A DNA stretch of 64,000 nt. Origin: Solobacterium sp. GTDB taxonomy: Bacteria > Bacillota_I > Bacilli_A > Erysipelotrichales > Erysipelotrichaceae. Both the position numbers and the translations under genes were made by a program. The stretch spans positions 34,553 through 98,552 of the forward strand of contig JAGAVW010000025.1 of NCBI GenBank assembly GCA_017941735.1, in the 5' to 3' direction. Under the pieces are notes generated by a model. The model ran no database searches. It was not told where the DNA came from and saw only the letters and a program-made list of their open reading frames with translations. Shown here piece by piece: positions 8,745 through 17,641 of the stretch. The stretch's first letter is position 1, and each line of letters starts with the position of its first letter.

Positions 8745-8939
8745 ATGAACGTAAAAGAAATTAGAGATATGAGCAACGAAGAACTTGCAAAAGAAATCGA
8801 TGCGCTCAAAGAAGAACTATATGGATTACGTTTCCAACAAGCTACAGGCGGATTGGAAAACCCAGCCCATATGAAAGATGTTCGTAAAACAATCGCACGT
8901 ATTAAAACCGTGATGACAGAACGTGCAAAAGGTGAGTAA
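8745..8939 (+). CDS. rpmC: 50S ribosomal protein L29
   Basis: A 64-residue two-helix protein near the tunnel exit. [20 protein letters not shown] and [20 protein letters not shown] are the conserved L29 segments. It starts 2 nt after the rplP stop; its ribosome binding site lies inside the end of rplP (GGAAGGCGG). Confidence 0.96.
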   Translation: MNVKEIRDMSNEELAKEIDALKEELYGLRFQQATGGLENPAHMKDVRKTIARIKTVMTERAKGE

Positions 8940-8953
8940 AGGAGGACAAAGTC

Positions 8954-9214
8954 ATGGAAAGAAATAATCGTAAAGTATTGCGTGGCGTTGTCGTATCCGA
9001 CAAGATGGACAAAACCATTGTTGTCCAAATCGAAACCACGAAGAGTCATCCATTATACGGAAGACGTGTAAAGTATTCCAATAAATTCAAAGCACACGAT
9101 GCAAACAACGAAGCACATGTTGGCGATACGGTCGAAATCATGGAGACGAGACCACTATCCAAAGACAAACACTTCCGTCTTGTACGTGTCGTTGAAAAAG
9201 CAGTAATTCTATAA
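8954..9214 (+). CDS. rpsQ: 30S ribosomal protein S17
   Basis: An 86-residue OB-fold primary rRNA-binding protein. [38 protein letters not shown] and [18 protein letters not shown] are typical. An AGGAGGAC site precedes it, and it sits in the usual rpmC-rpsQ-rplN order. Confidence 0.97.
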   Translation: MERNNRKVLRGVVVSDKMDKTIVVQIETTKSHPLYGRRVKYSNKFKAHDANNEAHVGDTVEIMETRPLSKDKHFRLVRVVEKAVIL

Positions 9215-9233
9215 ACACTGGGAGGAGAAAGCA

Positions 9234-9602
9234 ATGATTCAAAATGAAAGTAGATTGAAAGTCGCTGATAACACCGGTGCAAAAGAGTTATTGGTGATTC
9301 GCTGCTTGGGCGGTAGTCGCCGTCGGTCAGCAAACATTGGCGATGTTGTAGTATGCACAGTGAAATCTGCAATTCCAAATGGATCTGTGAAACAAGGACA
9401 AGTCGTTAAATGTGTAATCGTACGTAGCGTTTATGGCTTACGTCGTGACAACGGTAGTTATATTAAATTTGATGAAAACGCAGCTGTTATCATCAAAGAT
9501 GATATGACACCACAAGGTACACGTATTTTTGGACCGGTCGCAAGAGAACTTCGTGATAAAGGTTACATGAAGATTGTCTCCTTAGCACCGGAAGTATTAT
9601 AG
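9234..9602 (+). CDS. rplN: 50S ribosomal protein L14
   Basis: A 122-residue L14, part of the intersubunit bridge and the target of the silencing factor Rsf[41 protein letters not shown] and [20 protein letters not shown] are all conserved. A GGGAGGAG site precedes it. Confidence 0.97.
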   Translation: MIQNESRLKVADNTGAKELLVIRCLGGSRRRSANIGDVVVCTVKSAIPNGSVKQGQVVKCVIVRSVYGLRRDNGSYIKFDENAAVIIKDDMTPQGTRIFGPVARELRDKGYMKIVSLAPEVL

Positions 9603-9613
9603 GAGGTCGCAAG

Positions 9614-9937
9614 ATGAAGATTAAAACAGGTGATACAGTAAAAGTCATTAGTGGCCACTATAAAGGAACAACAGGCGAAGTAAAAGCGGTTAGTCCTAAG
9701 AAACATAAGATTATTGTGGAAGGTGTCAACATTGTCAAACAATCTCTTAAGCCTACACAGGCTAATCCAGATGGTGGCATTGTGGAACGTGAAGCAGCAA
9801 TCGATATCAGCAACGTCATGTTGTATGACAGCAAAGCAAAGAAAGCTGGTCGTGTTGGATTCTCAACTGGTAAAAAAGGTGAGAAAGTTCGTATCAACAA
9901 AGGAACTGGCAAAGAAGTCAAGGAGGCTAAGAAATAA
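9614..9937 (+). CDS. rplX: 50S ribosomal protein L24
   Basis: A 107-residue assembly-initiating 50S protein with a KOW motif near the start ([20 protein letters not shown]), then [20 protein letters not shown] and the GRVGF segment. Its stop overlaps the rplE start (TAATG), so the two are coupled. Confidence 0.96.
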   Translation: MKIKTGDTVKVISGHYKGTTGEVKAVSPKKHKIIVEGVNIVKQSLKPTQANPDGGIVEREAAIDISNVMLYDSKAKKAGRVGFSTGKKGEKVRINKGTGKEVKEAKK

Positions 9938-10485
9938 TGAACCGTTTGGAAGAAAAATACAAAGAAACGATCAAGCCTGCCTTGATTAAGGAGTTTGGTT
10001 ACACAAGTTCAATGGAAGCTCCAAAGCTTGAAAAAGTAGTCATTAACTTCGGTGTTGGAGATGCGATTACCAATCCAAAATTATTGGAAGAAGCAGTCTC
10101 TGAATTAACACAAATCTCTGGTCAAAAACCAGTTATCACAAAAGCGAAGAAATCCATTGCGAACTTCAAATTACGTGAAGGCATGGCAATCGGATGTAAA
10201 GTTACACTTCGTGGAACACGTATGTATGACTTCCTCGACAAGTTGATCAACGTGTCATTACCACGTGTGCGTGACTTCCATGGTGTTTCTGGGACCGCAT
10301 TTGATGGTCGTGGAAATTACACCTTAGGTGTTCGTGAACAATTGATTTTCCCAGAAATCAACTTCGATAAAGTTGGGAAAATCCGTGGTATGGATATTGT
10401 CATCGTTACAAGTGCGAAGACAAACAAAGAAGCATATGCATTACTAGAACAATTAGGAATGCCATTTGCGAAAGTAGGAGGTTAA
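9937..10485 (+). CDS. rplE: 50S ribosomal protein L5
   Basis: A 182-residue 5S rRNA-binding protein. [40 protein letters not shown] and [20 protein letters not shown] are characteristic, and the C-terminal [20 protein letters not shown] completes the family pattern. Length is normal. Confidence 0.97.
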   Translation: MNRLEEKYKETIKPALIKEFGYTSSMEAPKLEKVVINFGVGDAITNPKLLEEAVSELTQISGQKPVITKAKKSIANFKLREGMAIGCKVTLRGTRMYDFLDKLINVSLPRVRDFHGVSGTAFDGRGNYTLGVREQLIFPEINFDKVGKIRGMDIVIVTSAKTNKEAYALLEQLGMPFAKVGG

Positions 10486-10490
10486 GAATT

Positions 10491-10676
10491 ATGGCAAAAA
10501 CATCTTTGAAAATTAAACAGAGCCGTCCTGCTAAATTCTCCACTAGAGAATACACACGTTGTGAACGTTGTGGACGTCCACATTCTGTCTTAAAGAAATA
10601 TAAATTATGTCGTATTTGTTTCAGAGAATTGGCATACAAAGGCCAAATCCCTGGAGTAAAGAAGGCTAGTTGGTAA
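10491..10676 (+). CDS. rpsZ: 30S ribosomal protein S14, zinc-binding type
   Basis: A 61-residue type Z S14. It carries CERC (residues 24-27) and CRIC, two CxxC pairs that bind one zinc. [20 protein letters not shown] and the C-terminal [11 protein letters not shown] are typical. No second, zinc-free S14 is present in the window. Some databases call this gene rpsN. Confidence 0.96.
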   Translation: MAKTSLKIKQSRPAKFSTREYTRCERCGRPHSVLKKYKLCRICFRELAYKGQIPGVKKASW

Positions 10677-10692
10677 AGGAGGAACACGAGAT

Positions 10693-11094
10693 ATGAATAT
10701 GACAGATCCTATCGCCGATATGCTGACAAGAATTCGTAATGGCGTACAGGCTAACATGGAAACCGTCGATGTGGTTCCGGTATCAAAGGTTAAGACAGAA
10801 ATTGCTCGAATCCTTAAAGAAGAAGGATACATCGAAAAATATGCAATCACAGGAGAAGGCATTGAAAAGAAAATGACGGTCACATTGAAATATGGACCAA
10901 ACAAAGAAAAAGTCATTTCTGGAATCAAGCGTATCTCCAAACCAGGACTTCGCGTTTATGCAAAACAAAACGCAATTCCAAAAGTCTTGAATGGGTTAGG
11001 CGTTGCCATCATTTCCACAAGCCAGGGTATGATGACAGATAAAGACGCACGCAAGAAACATGCAGGCGGCGAAGTCGTTGCCTACATCTGGTAA
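10693..11094 (+). CDS. rpsH: 30S ribosomal protein S8
   Basis: A 133-residue primary 16S-binding protein. [20 protein letters not shown] at the start and [20 protein letters not shown] near the end are diagnostic. In E. coli S8 regulates the spc operon; whether it does so here cannot be seen. Confidence 0.97.
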   Translation: MNMTDPIADMLTRIRNGVQANMETVDVVPVSKVKTEIARILKEEGYIEKYAITGEGIEKKMTVTLKYGPNKEKVISGIKRISKPGLRVYAKQNAIPKVLNGLGVAIISTSQGMMTDKDARKKHAGGEVVAYIW

Positions 11095-11112
11095 TAAGGA
11101 AAGGAAAAGAAA

Positions 11113-11661
11113 ATGTCACGTATCGGAAATAAAGCGATTACCGTTCCTGCCGGTGTTGAAATTGAAATCACCGAAGGGAATGAGGTGACGGTAAAAGGTC
11201 CTAAGGGAACGCTAACAAGAAAGTTTTCCCCACTCATTGGAATTGAGAACAAGGACGGAATTATCACAGTCACCCGTCCGAATGAGGAAAAACACACAAA
11301 ACAACTTCACGGCACAACACGTGCCCTACTCAACAGTATGATCACAGGTTGCCACGAAGGCTTCACCAAAACACTTGAGATTGTCGGTATTGGTTACCGT
11401 GCATCCATTCAAGGAAAGAAGCTAACGATGGGTCTAGGCTTCTCGCATCCAGTTGAATTCGAGATTCCAAGTGATCTCACTGTAGAAACACCAGATCAAA
11501 ACACAATCAACGTTACAGGGATTGATAAACAACGTGTCGGCGAATTTGCCGCAAACGTACGCGCAGCTAAGAAACCAGAACCTTATGGAGGAAAAGGTGT
11601 TCGCTACAAGGGTGAACATGTCCGTCGTAAGGAAGGTAAGACAGCAGCTGCTAAGAAATAG
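11113..11661 (+). CDS. rplF: 50S ribosomal protein L6
   Basis: A 182-residue L6 at the GTPase-associated region. [40 protein letters not shown] and [20 protein letters not shown] are conserved. Length is normal, with a short Lys/Ala tail. Confidence 0.97.
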   Translation: MSRIGNKAITVPAGVEIEITEGNEVTVKGPKGTLTRKFSPLIGIENKDGIITVTRPNEEKHTKQLHGTTRALLNSMITGCHEGFTKTLEIVGIGYRASIQGKKLTMGLGFSHPVEFEIPSDLTVETPDQNTINVTGIDKQRVGEFAANVRAAKKPEPYGGKGVRYKGEHVRRKEGKTAAAKK

Positions 11662-11675
11662 GAAAGGAGTATACA

Positions 11676-12032
11676 ATGCTTAAGAAAACAAAGAAAAATG
11701 AAGAGCGTTTACGCAGACATGCACGTGTCCGTCGTATTGTCAGCGGTACTCCTGAGTGCCCTAGATTGAATGTGTTCCGTTCAAACAAGCATATCTATGC
11801 GCAAGTCATTGACGACTCCACAGGAAAAACCTTGTGTGCTTCTAGCTCTGAACTATTGAAACTTGAAAATGGTGGAAATATTGAAGCAGCGAAGAAAGTC
11901 GGCGAAGACATCGCAAAGAGATGTAAAGACGCTAAGATTGAATCTGTAAAGTTCGACCGTGGCGGTTATGTATATCACGGTAGAGTCCAAGCCCTTGCGG
12001 ATGCCGCAAGAGAAGGCGGACTGAAGTTCTAA
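11676..12032 (+). CDS. rplR: 50S ribosomal protein L18
   Basis: A 118-residue 5S rRNA-binding protein. [40 protein letters not shown] and [19 protein letters not shown] are the family signatures. A GGAAAGGAG site precedes it. Confidence 0.97.
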   Translation: MLKKTKKNEERLRRHARVRRIVSGTPECPRLNVFRSNKHIYAQVIDDSTGKTLCASSSELLKLENGGNIEAAKKVGEDIAKRCKDAKIESVKFDRGGYVYHGRVQALADAAREGGLKF

Positions 12033-12048
12033 GAAAGGAGAGTACATT

Positions 12049-12567
12049 ATGGCAGAACGTAAACCATTTAGAAAACCACGTGAACCAAAAGAGTTCGATG
12101 ATGTTGTAGTCTCCATTAACCGTGTTAGTAAAACTGTTAAAGGTGGACGTAGAATGAGATTCAGTGCCCTTGTTGTTGTAGGAGATCATAAAGGTCGTGT
12201 AGGCTTTGGTCTTGGTAAAGCAGCAGAAGTACCTGATGCAATCAAGAAAGCAACCGAAGCTGCAAACAAGAATGTATTCCGTGTACAACTTGTTGAAGAC
12301 AACCGTACCGTTCCACATGCAGCACAAGGTAAGCATGGTGCAGCAAATGTCTTCTTGAAACCAGCTGCTCCTGGTACTGGAGTTATCGCTGGTGGTGCAG
12401 TTCGTTCTATTTTGGAACTTGCTGGCATTAGTGATGTGTTATCGAAAGTTATCGGTAGCCGTACACCAGTTAACGTTGTACAAGCTACATGCAAAGCACT
12501 TCAAAGTATGAGAACAGTAGAAGACGTTGCAAAAACACGCGAAAAGAAAGTCGCAGAAATTCGATAA
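12049..12567 (+). CDS. rpsE: 30S ribosomal protein S5
   Basis: A 172-residue accuracy protein of the 30[41 protein letters not shown] and [20 protein letters not shown] are typical. In most Firmicutes rpmD (L30) follows; here rplO starts only 12 nt downstream, so rpmD is absent from its normal place. Confidence 0.97.
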   Translation: MAERKPFRKPREPKEFDDVVVSINRVSKTVKGGRRMRFSALVVVGDHKGRVGFGLGKAAEVPDAIKKATEAANKNVFRVQLVEDNRTVPHAAQGKHGAANVFLKPAAPGTGVIAGGAVRSILELAGISDVLSKVIGSRTPVNVVQATCKALQSMRTVEDVAKTREKKVAEIR

Positions 12568-12579
12568 GGAGGAGCGAAC

Positions 12580-13020
12580 ATGAAGTTAAATGAACTAAAA
12601 GCAAACGATGGCGCGCGCTTCACATCGAAACGACTTGGTCGTGGCCAAGGTTCCGGTCAAGGTAAGACAGCTGGAAAAGGTCACAAAGGACAAAACGCGC
12701 GTAGCGGTGGCGGTGTCGCAATTGGGTTCGAAGGTGGACAAACACCTCTCTATAAGAGAATCCCAATGCGTGGATTTACAAACCGTAATCGTAAAGAATA
12801 CGCTATCGTAAACGTAAAAGACTTGAACAAATTTGAGGATGGGGTTGTTGTAAACTTCGAATCCTTAAAGGCAGCAGGTCTTGTGAAAAAACCTTTAGAT
12901 GGACTAAAGATTTTGGGAAATGGAAAACTTGAAAAGAAACTCACTGTTCAAGCTAACAAATTTACGAAATCCGCAGAAAAAGCCATTGTAGAAGCAGGCG
13001 GAACAGCAGAGGTGCTGTAA
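12580..13020 (+). CDS. rplO: 50S ribosomal protein L15
   Basis: A 146-residue 50S assembly protein. The N-terminal [20 protein letters not shown] and the Gly-rich [20 protein letters not shown] followed by [15 protein letters not shown] are conserved. It ends one base before the secY start. Confidence 0.97.
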   Translation: MKLNELKANDGARFTSKRLGRGQGSGQGKTAGKGHKGQNARSGGGVAIGFEGGQTPLYKRIPMRGFTNRNRKEYAIVNVKDLNKFEDGVVVNFESLKAAGLVKKPLDGLKILGNGKLEKKLTVQANKFTKSAEKAIVEAGGTAEVL

Positions 13021-13021
13021 T

Positions 13022-14302
13022 ATGTTACGCACTTTCGCCAGTTTCTTTAAGAATAAAGAGATTCGTAACAAGATTCTCTTTACCTTGGCGATGTTACTTA
13101 TCTATCGCATCGGTGCATCCATTCCTGTTCCAGGTATTAACACCGAAGCATTAGCAGCACAAATCGCTGACAACTCCATCCTCAGCATGATGAACATGCT
13201 GGGTGGTGGCGCCTTCGAGCGTATGTCCGTATTTGCGATGGGTGTTGGGCCATACATTACCGCAAGTATTATCATCCAGCTTCTCAGTATGGATGTCATC
13301 CCTGCGTTAACCGAAATGGCGAAGTCTGGACAAACTGGCCGGACGAAAATGGATAAGATTACCCGTTACCTTGGCGTTGTGCTTGCCTTTGTACAAGCCG
13401 CAAGCTTGGTATATGGATTTGATCGCCAATATGCAATATTGGAAAGTTCAAAACTCTCAACCTACTTGTTTGTTGCGACGGTCTTGACGGCTGGAACCAT
13501 GTTCCTCTTATGGATTGGGGATCGCATCAGCTTGAAGGGTGTAGGAAACGGTATCTCCATGATTATCTTTGCGGGTATCGTATCAAATATGCCAGCGAGT
13601 TTTGCGCAAGTATTCAATATTGAAGTTGCCGGTGCTGCAAATGGTGCGGCATTCAGTGGTGTATTAAGATTCTTACTTTATTGTGTATTGTATCTTGTCA
13701 TTATTGTGGGAGTTATCATTATGCAACTTGCACAAAGAAAGATACCAATCCAATATACCTCGAGTTCGAATACAAGAGGAAACGATATTACCTACTTGCC
13801 ATTTAAGATTAACTCTGCAAGCGTAATTCCTGTCATCTTTGCTTCCGCAATCATGACAGCCCCACAAATCATCTTGAGTTTCATAAACGCAGATGCATAT
13901 CGTACGGTCAGTAACTTCTTAAGTTTACAAAGACCAGTGGGCTTAATTATCTATGCAGTATTAACCTTCTTGTTTACCTTCTTCTATACCGACTTACAAG
14001 TCGATCCAGAAAAGGTAGCAGAGAATTTAGGTAAGAGTGGCGCTTATATCCCAGGCATTCGTCCTGGCACTGAAACAAAGACGTATTTGAAGAAAGTCAT
14101 TCATCGAATTACGGTCTTAGGTGCAACGGCATTAACTATCGTAGCAGTATTACCATACTTGTTACCAATGTTAAATATCTTGCCCGCAAGCACTGCTTTA
14201 GGTGGAACCGGTATTATTATCGTAGTTGGTGTTGCGATGGAAACAGTCTCGCAATTAAAGGGACAACTAACACAGAAACAGTATCACGGTTTCCTAAAAT
14301 AG
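13022..14302 (+). CDS. secY: Preprotein translocase subunit SecY
   Basis: A 426-residue, ten-helix channel protein of the Sec translocon in the cytoplasmic membrane. RNKILFTLAMLLIYRIGASI starts the first helix, PGINTEALA is the plug region and GVGPYITASIIIQLLSM is the second helix. FFYTDLQVDPEKVAENLGKS and GAYIPGIRPGTET form the conserved cytoplasmic loop near the C-terminus that contacts the ribosome and SecA. It follows rplO by one base, as in most spc operons. Confidence 0.97.
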   Translation: MLRTFASFFKNKEIRNKILFTLAMLLIYRIGASIPVPGINTEALAAQIADNSILSMMNMLGGGAFERMSVFAMGVGPYITASIIIQLLSMDVIPALTEMAKSGQTGRTKMDKITRYLGVVLAFVQAASLVYGFDRQYAILESSKLSTYLFVATVLTAGTMFLLWIGDRISLKGVGNGISMIIFAGIVSNMPASFAQVFNIEVAGAANGAAFSGVLRFLLYCVLYLVIIVGVIIMQLAQRKIPIQYTSSSNTRGNDITYLPFKINSASVIPVIFASAIMTAPQIILSFINADAYRTVSNFLSLQRPVGLIIYAVLTFLFTFFYTDLQVDPEKVAENLGKSGAYIPGIRPGTETKTYLKKVIHRITVLGATALTIVAVLPYLLPMLNILPASTALGGTGIIIVVGVAMETVSQLKGQLTQKQYHGFLK

Positions 14303-14312
14303 GAGGAGCGAT

Positions 14313-14963
14313 ATGAATATTCTGATTATGGGTCCAGCAGGGTCTGGAAAAGGTACAATGTCGGAACGTATCATTGATGCGTATGACATTCCTCACATTT
14401 CGACAGGCGATATGCTTAGAGAAAATGTACGCAACAACACCGAATTAGGACAAGAGGCAAAGTCTTATATGGAGGCTGGAAAGCTTGTTCCTGATGAAGT
14501 TATCAACGCAATGGTTGAGAAGAGACTTCTTGAACCAGATTGTCAAAAAGGATACTTATTAGATGGTTTCCCAAGAACTTTAGTGCAAGCACAAGCATTT
14601 AGTGAAATTGCTGAAAAGATTGGAAAACCAATCGAAACTGTAATCGCGTTAGAAGTTCCAATGGAAGTTCTTGAAAAACGCATTACTGGTCGTCGTGTTT
14701 GTTCCGAATGTGGTGCCATTTACCACATTGAAGGACATCCTACAAAAGTAGAAGGTGTGTGTGATGTTTGCGGTGGCGCAGTTGTGCAACGTAAAGATGA
14801 CACCATCGAACAATTGAAGGTCCGTATGGAAGAATACGAAAATAGCACAAAACCAGTAATTGATTATTACGGTGAGAAAGGCCTCGTGCATACGATTGAC
14901 GCTTCACGGAATCGTGAAATCGTCTTTGCAGAGGTACAGGAGGCTTTAGGAGAGGTTGCGTAA
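14313..14963 (+). CDS. adk: Adenylate kinase, zinc-binding long form
   Basis: A 216-residue enzyme converting ATP + AMP to 2 ADP. The P-loop is GPAGSGKGT (residues 7-15), and HISTGDMLR and DGFPRT form the AMP site. The LID domain holds VCSECG and VCDVCG, a four-cysteine zinc site typical of Gram-positive enzymes. In many Firmicutes adk is followed by map; here a hairpin and infA follow directly. Confidence 0.96.
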   Translation: MNILIMGPAGSGKGTMSERIIDAYDIPHISTGDMLRENVRNNTELGQEAKSYMEAGKLVPDEVINAMVEKRLLEPDCQKGYLLDGFPRTLVQAQAFSEIAEKIGKPIETVIALEVPMEVLEKRITGRRVCSECGAIYHIEGHPTKVEGVCDVCGGAVVQRKDDTIEQLKVRMEEYENSTKPVIDYYGEKGLVHTIDASRNREIVFAEVQEALGEVA

Positions 14964-14964
14964 A

Positions 14965-14987
14965 CTGGTGCGAGTTTCTCGCACCAG
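14965..14987 (+). other. Perfect hairpin between adk and infA
   Basis: CTGGTGCGAG (14965-14974) and CTCGCACCAG (14978-14987) form a 10-bp perfect inverted repeat with a 3-nt loop directly after the adk stop. No T tract follows, so it is not a normal intrinsic terminator. It may be an RNA processing or stability element at the boundary to the alpha part of the operon. Confidence 0.6.
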
Positions 14988-15012
14988 GCGTAAACCTGGA
15001 AAGAGAGATTGA

Positions 15013-15231
15013 ATGGGAAAACAGGACGTCATTGAAATGGATGGCATCGTGGAGGATACTCTCCCTAACGCCAACTTCAAGGTGAAACTTCAGAATGGAA
15101 TGGAGATTCGTGCTCACGTTGCTGGTAAAATCCGTATGAATTACATTCGCATTTTACCAGGCGATCGGGTCACCGTCGAAATTTCACCTTATGATTTAAC
15201 ACGTGGGCGCATAACATATCGGCATAAATAA
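15013..15231 (+). CDS. infA: Translation initiation factor IF-1
   Basis: A 72-residue OB-fold factor that occupies the 30S A site during initiation. [20 protein letters not shown], the [16 protein letters not shown] core and [15 protein letters not shown] are all canonical. It lies in the usual place between adk and rpmJ. A diverged paralogue with an added leader is found at 25504-25785. Confidence 0.97.
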   Translation: MGKQDVIEMDGIVEDTLPNANFKVKLQNGMEIRAHVAGKIRMNYIRILPGDRVTVEISPYDLTRGRITYRHK

Positions 15232-15264
15232 TGCCCGAAGGACTTGAGTCCAGGAGGAAGAATT

Positions 15265-15378
15265 ATGAAAGTAAGACCATCAGTAAAACCGATTTGTGAC
15301 AAATGCAGGATTATTAAGCGCAAAGGCGTAGTTATGGTTATTTGCGAGAATCCAAAGCATAAACAAAGACAAGGTTAA
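15265..15378 (+). CDS. rpmJ: 50S ribosomal protein L36
   Basis: A 37-residue protein that starts [20 protein letters not shown] and ends with [13 protein letters not shown]. The CxxC, C and H residues form the zinc site of the common L36 type. AGGAGG stands in front of the ATG, and the gene lies between infA and rpsM as expected. Confidence 0.96.
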   Translation: MKVRPSVKPICDKCRIIKRKGVVMVICENPKHKQRQG

Positions 15379-15398
15379 GAAAAAGGAGAAAGAGACAT

Positions 15399-15764
15399 AT
15401 GGCACGTATAGCTGGTGTGGATATTCCTTCGAATAAGCGAATTGTAATATCCCTAACCTATATTTACGGAATCGGTCCAACAACTGCGAAGAAGATTCTT
15501 GCGGAATGTGGAATCGATGAAAACATTCGTACACGTGATTTGACGGATGAGCAAGAAACAGCAATTCGTCAAAAAGTAGACGAAATCAAAACAGAAGGTG
15601 ATTTGCGTCGTGAACGTGCACTGAACATTAAGCGTTTAATGGAAATTGGTTGTTACCGTGGAATCCGTCACAGACGTCAATTGCCTGTGCATGGACAACG
15701 TACAAGAACCAATGCACGTACACGTAAAGGACCACGTCGTACCGTGGCGAACAAGAAGAAATAA
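15399..15764 (+). CDS. rpsM: 30S ribosomal protein S13
   Basis: A 121-residue 30S head protein contacting the P-site tRNA and the 50[33 protein letters not shown] and the basic [20 protein letters not shown] tail are diagnostic. Confidence 0.97.
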   Translation: MARIAGVDIPSNKRIVISLTYIYGIGPTTAKKILAECGIDENIRTRDLTDEQETAIRQKVDEIKTEGDLRRERALNIKRLMEIGCYRGIRHRRQLPVHGQRTRTNARTRKGPRRTVANKKK

Positions 15765-15780
15765 CGGGAGGATCTAAATC

Positions 15781-16176
15781 ATGGCAGATAATAGAAAAAA
15801 GACCGGCCGTAAGAAGAAAGTTAGACGTAATGTGGCCAAGGGTGTTGCACACATCCATTCCACATTCAACAATACGATCGTAACAATTACCGATGAGGCT
15901 GGAAATGCAATTGCTTGGAGTTCTGCTGGAGCTTTAGGTTATAAAGGTTCCCGTAAGAGTACTCCTTATGTAGCACAACTATGTGCAGAAGCTGCAGCAA
16001 AAGCAGCTGTAACACAAGGCGTGAAAACGGTTGAAGTAAATGTCAAAGGCCCAGGCCCAGGACGTGAAGCTGCCGTTCGTTCCTTACAAGTTGCAGGACT
16101 TGAAATCACAGCAATCAATGATGTGACGCCAATTCCTCACAACGGATGCCGTCCACCAAAGAGACCACGTGGATAA
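15781..16176 (+). CDS. rpsK: 30S ribosomal protein S11
   Basis: A 131-residue platform protein. [40 protein letters not shown] and the C-terminal [17 protein letters not shown] are all conserved. The N-terminus is basic ([17 protein letters not shown]), which is normal. Confidence 0.97.
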   Translation: MADNRKKTGRKKKVRRNVAKGVAHIHSTFNNTIVTITDEAGNAIAWSSAGALGYKGSRKSTPYVAQLCAEAAAKAAVTQGVKTVEVNVKGPGPGREAAVRSLQVAGLEITAINDVTPIPHNGCRPPKRPRG

Positions 16177-16198
16177 AGATATTACAGGAGGAAATAGC

Positions 16199-17158
16199 AT
16201 GCAAAAATTTGAACGCGCCGATTTTGAAGTTGAAGAATATGTTGAATCTGATAACTATGGAAAGTTTGTCTTAGCACCACTTGAAAGAGGGTTCGGGACA
16301 ACAATCGGGAATGCGCTACGCAGAGTCCTACTGTCATCTTTGCCAGGTGCGGCAGTATTCTCTATCAAAGTGGATGGTGTATACCATGAATTCACTACAA
16401 TTCCAGGCGTTCGTGAAGATGTATCGATGATCATTCTTCAATTGAAACAACTTGTTATGACAATTGATGATGATGAAACATACACTTTACAAATCTCCGC
16501 AAAGGGACCTGGGGTTGTAACAGCAGGGGATATCATTTGCCCAGCACAAGTTGAAGTTCTAAACAAAGACTTAGAAATCGCACACTTAGAAAAAGGTGCA
16601 ACACTTGAAATGGAACTTCGTGCAAAGAACGGTCGTGGTTATGTTGGAAGTGATTTAAACAAACAACTCAACCAAGGTAGTTCACAAGGAATTGGAACAG
16701 TATTTACCGATTCCATCTATACCCCAATTCAAAAGGTATCGTATGAAGTTGAACCAACACGTGTTGGTCAAGATACAAACTATGATAGTTTAACAATGGA
16801 AGTTTGGACCGATGGTTCCATCAACCCACAAAAAGCATTATCTATGGGTGCTAAAATCTTAATGGATCACTTAGATATCGTTGCGAACATCAACGAAGAT
16901 GTACTCAACATGGAAGATGTTCTAAAAGAAGGTGGACCAGAATTACCAAGCAAAGGACAACAGATGATGATTGAAGATTTGGATCTCTCTGTCCGTTCTT
17001 ATAACTGCTTAAAGCGTGCTGGGATTCAAACTGTTGATGAACTAACACAAAAGACCGAGGATGAGATGATGCGTGTCCGCAACCTCGGAAAGAAATCTTT
17101 GAAAGAGGTTAAGGACAAGCTCATTGAGTTAGGTATGGGCTTTAGGTCCTTCGATTAA
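16199..17158 (+). CDS. rpoA: RNA polymerase alpha subunit
   Basis: A 319-residue alpha subunit. The N-terminal domain, which dimerises and assembles the core enzyme, holds [20 protein letters not shown] and [10 protein letters not shown]. The C-terminal domain, which binds DNA UP elements and activators, holds [20 protein letters not shown] and [15 protein letters not shown] placed the start at ATG 16199 ([14 protein letters not shown]) behind AGGAGG. Earlier in-frame codons would extend it into rpsK and have no ribosome binding site. Confidence 0.97.
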   Translation: MQKFERADFEVEEYVESDNYGKFVLAPLERGFGTTIGNALRRVLLSSLPGAAVFSIKVDGVYHEFTTIPGVREDVSMIILQLKQLVMTIDDDETYTLQISAKGPGVVTAGDIICPAQVEVLNKDLEIAHLEKGATLEMELRAKNGRGYVGSDLNKQLNQGSSQGIGTVFTDSIYTPIQKVSYEVEPTRVGQDTNYDSLTMEVWTDGSINPQKALSMGAKILMDHLDIVANINEDVLNMEDVLKEGGPELPSKGQQMMIEDLDLSVRSYNCLKRAGIQTVDELTQKTEDEMMRVRNLGKKSLKEVKDKLIELGMGFRSFD

Positions 17159-17172
17159 AGGAGGATAGAACG

Positions 17173-17532
17173 ATGATCAATCGTAGATTTGGAAGAAAAG
17201 CAGATCACCGTAAAGCAATGATGCGTAACTTAGCAACATCCATCATTCTCTACGGCCGTGTAGAAACAACGGAAGCAAAAGCAAAAGATATGCGTTCGGT
17301 TGTGGATGAGTTAATCACACTTGGTAAAAAAGGTGATTTAGCTGCACGTAGAAGAGCTGCAGCATACGTACGTAACGTACTTGATGAAGAAACAGGCAAA
17401 ACAGCACTTCAAAAATTGTTTGAAGATGTTGCGCCTAAGTATGCAGACCGTAATGGTGGATATACAAGAGTCATCAAAACAGGTACACGTCGTGGTGATG
17501 CTGCACCAATGGCTATCATTGAATTAGTATAA
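17173..17532 (+). CDS. rplQ: 50S ribosomal protein L17
   Basis: A 119-residue L17, the last gene of the superoperon. [20 protein letters not shown] at the start and [14 protein letters not shown] at the end are typical, and [20 protein letters not shown] fits the middle of the family. The last 44 nt of the gene and its terminator recur at 20439-20516, which marks this 3' end as an insertion or recombination site. Confidence 0.97.
   Translation: MINRRFGRKADHRKAMMRNLATSIILYGRVETTEAKAKDMRSVVDELITLGKKGDLAARRRAAAYVRNVLDEETGKTALQKLFEDVAPKYADRNGGYTRVIKTGTRRGDAAPMAIIELV
17488..17531 (+). repeat. rplQ 3'-end direct repeat, copy 1
   Basis: The final codons of rpl[15 protein letters not shown]. The last 35 nt (17497-17531) are identical to 20448-20482. 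The three codons before that differ at the DNA level but encode the same residues (CGT CGT GGT here, CGC AGA GGC in copy 2). Confidence 0.85.
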
Positions 17533-17540
17533 CTACATTA

Positions 17541-17565
17541 ACTCCTAGAAATAGGAGTTTTTGTT
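17541..17565 (+). terminator. Intrinsic terminator of the ribosomal superoperon
   Basis: ACTCCTA and TAGGAGT form a 7-bp stem closed by a GAAA tetraloop and followed by TTTTTG. The core is shared with the hairpin at 20486-20513. Confidence 0.85.
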
Positions 17566-17594
17566 TGAGTTTTATATTTTATGCAAATATCAAG

Positions 17595-17623
17595 TTGAAT
17601 TTGATAAATGCATAATATATAAT
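17595..17623 (+). promoter_or_regulatory. Promoter of the DUF4143-type ATPase gene
   Basis: TTGAAT (17595-17600), a 17-nt spacer and TATAAT (17618-17623) stand just upstream of GAGG and the ATG at 17642, leaving a leader of about 12 nt. Confidence 0.7.
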
Positions 17624-17641
17624 TGTGTTGAGGATGTAAAC

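Noticed and set aside
16169..16198. Longer rpoA starting upstream inside rpsK
   Set aside because: The ATG at 16199 has AGGAGG at good distance and gives the family's normal N-terminus; the extension has no ribosome binding site.
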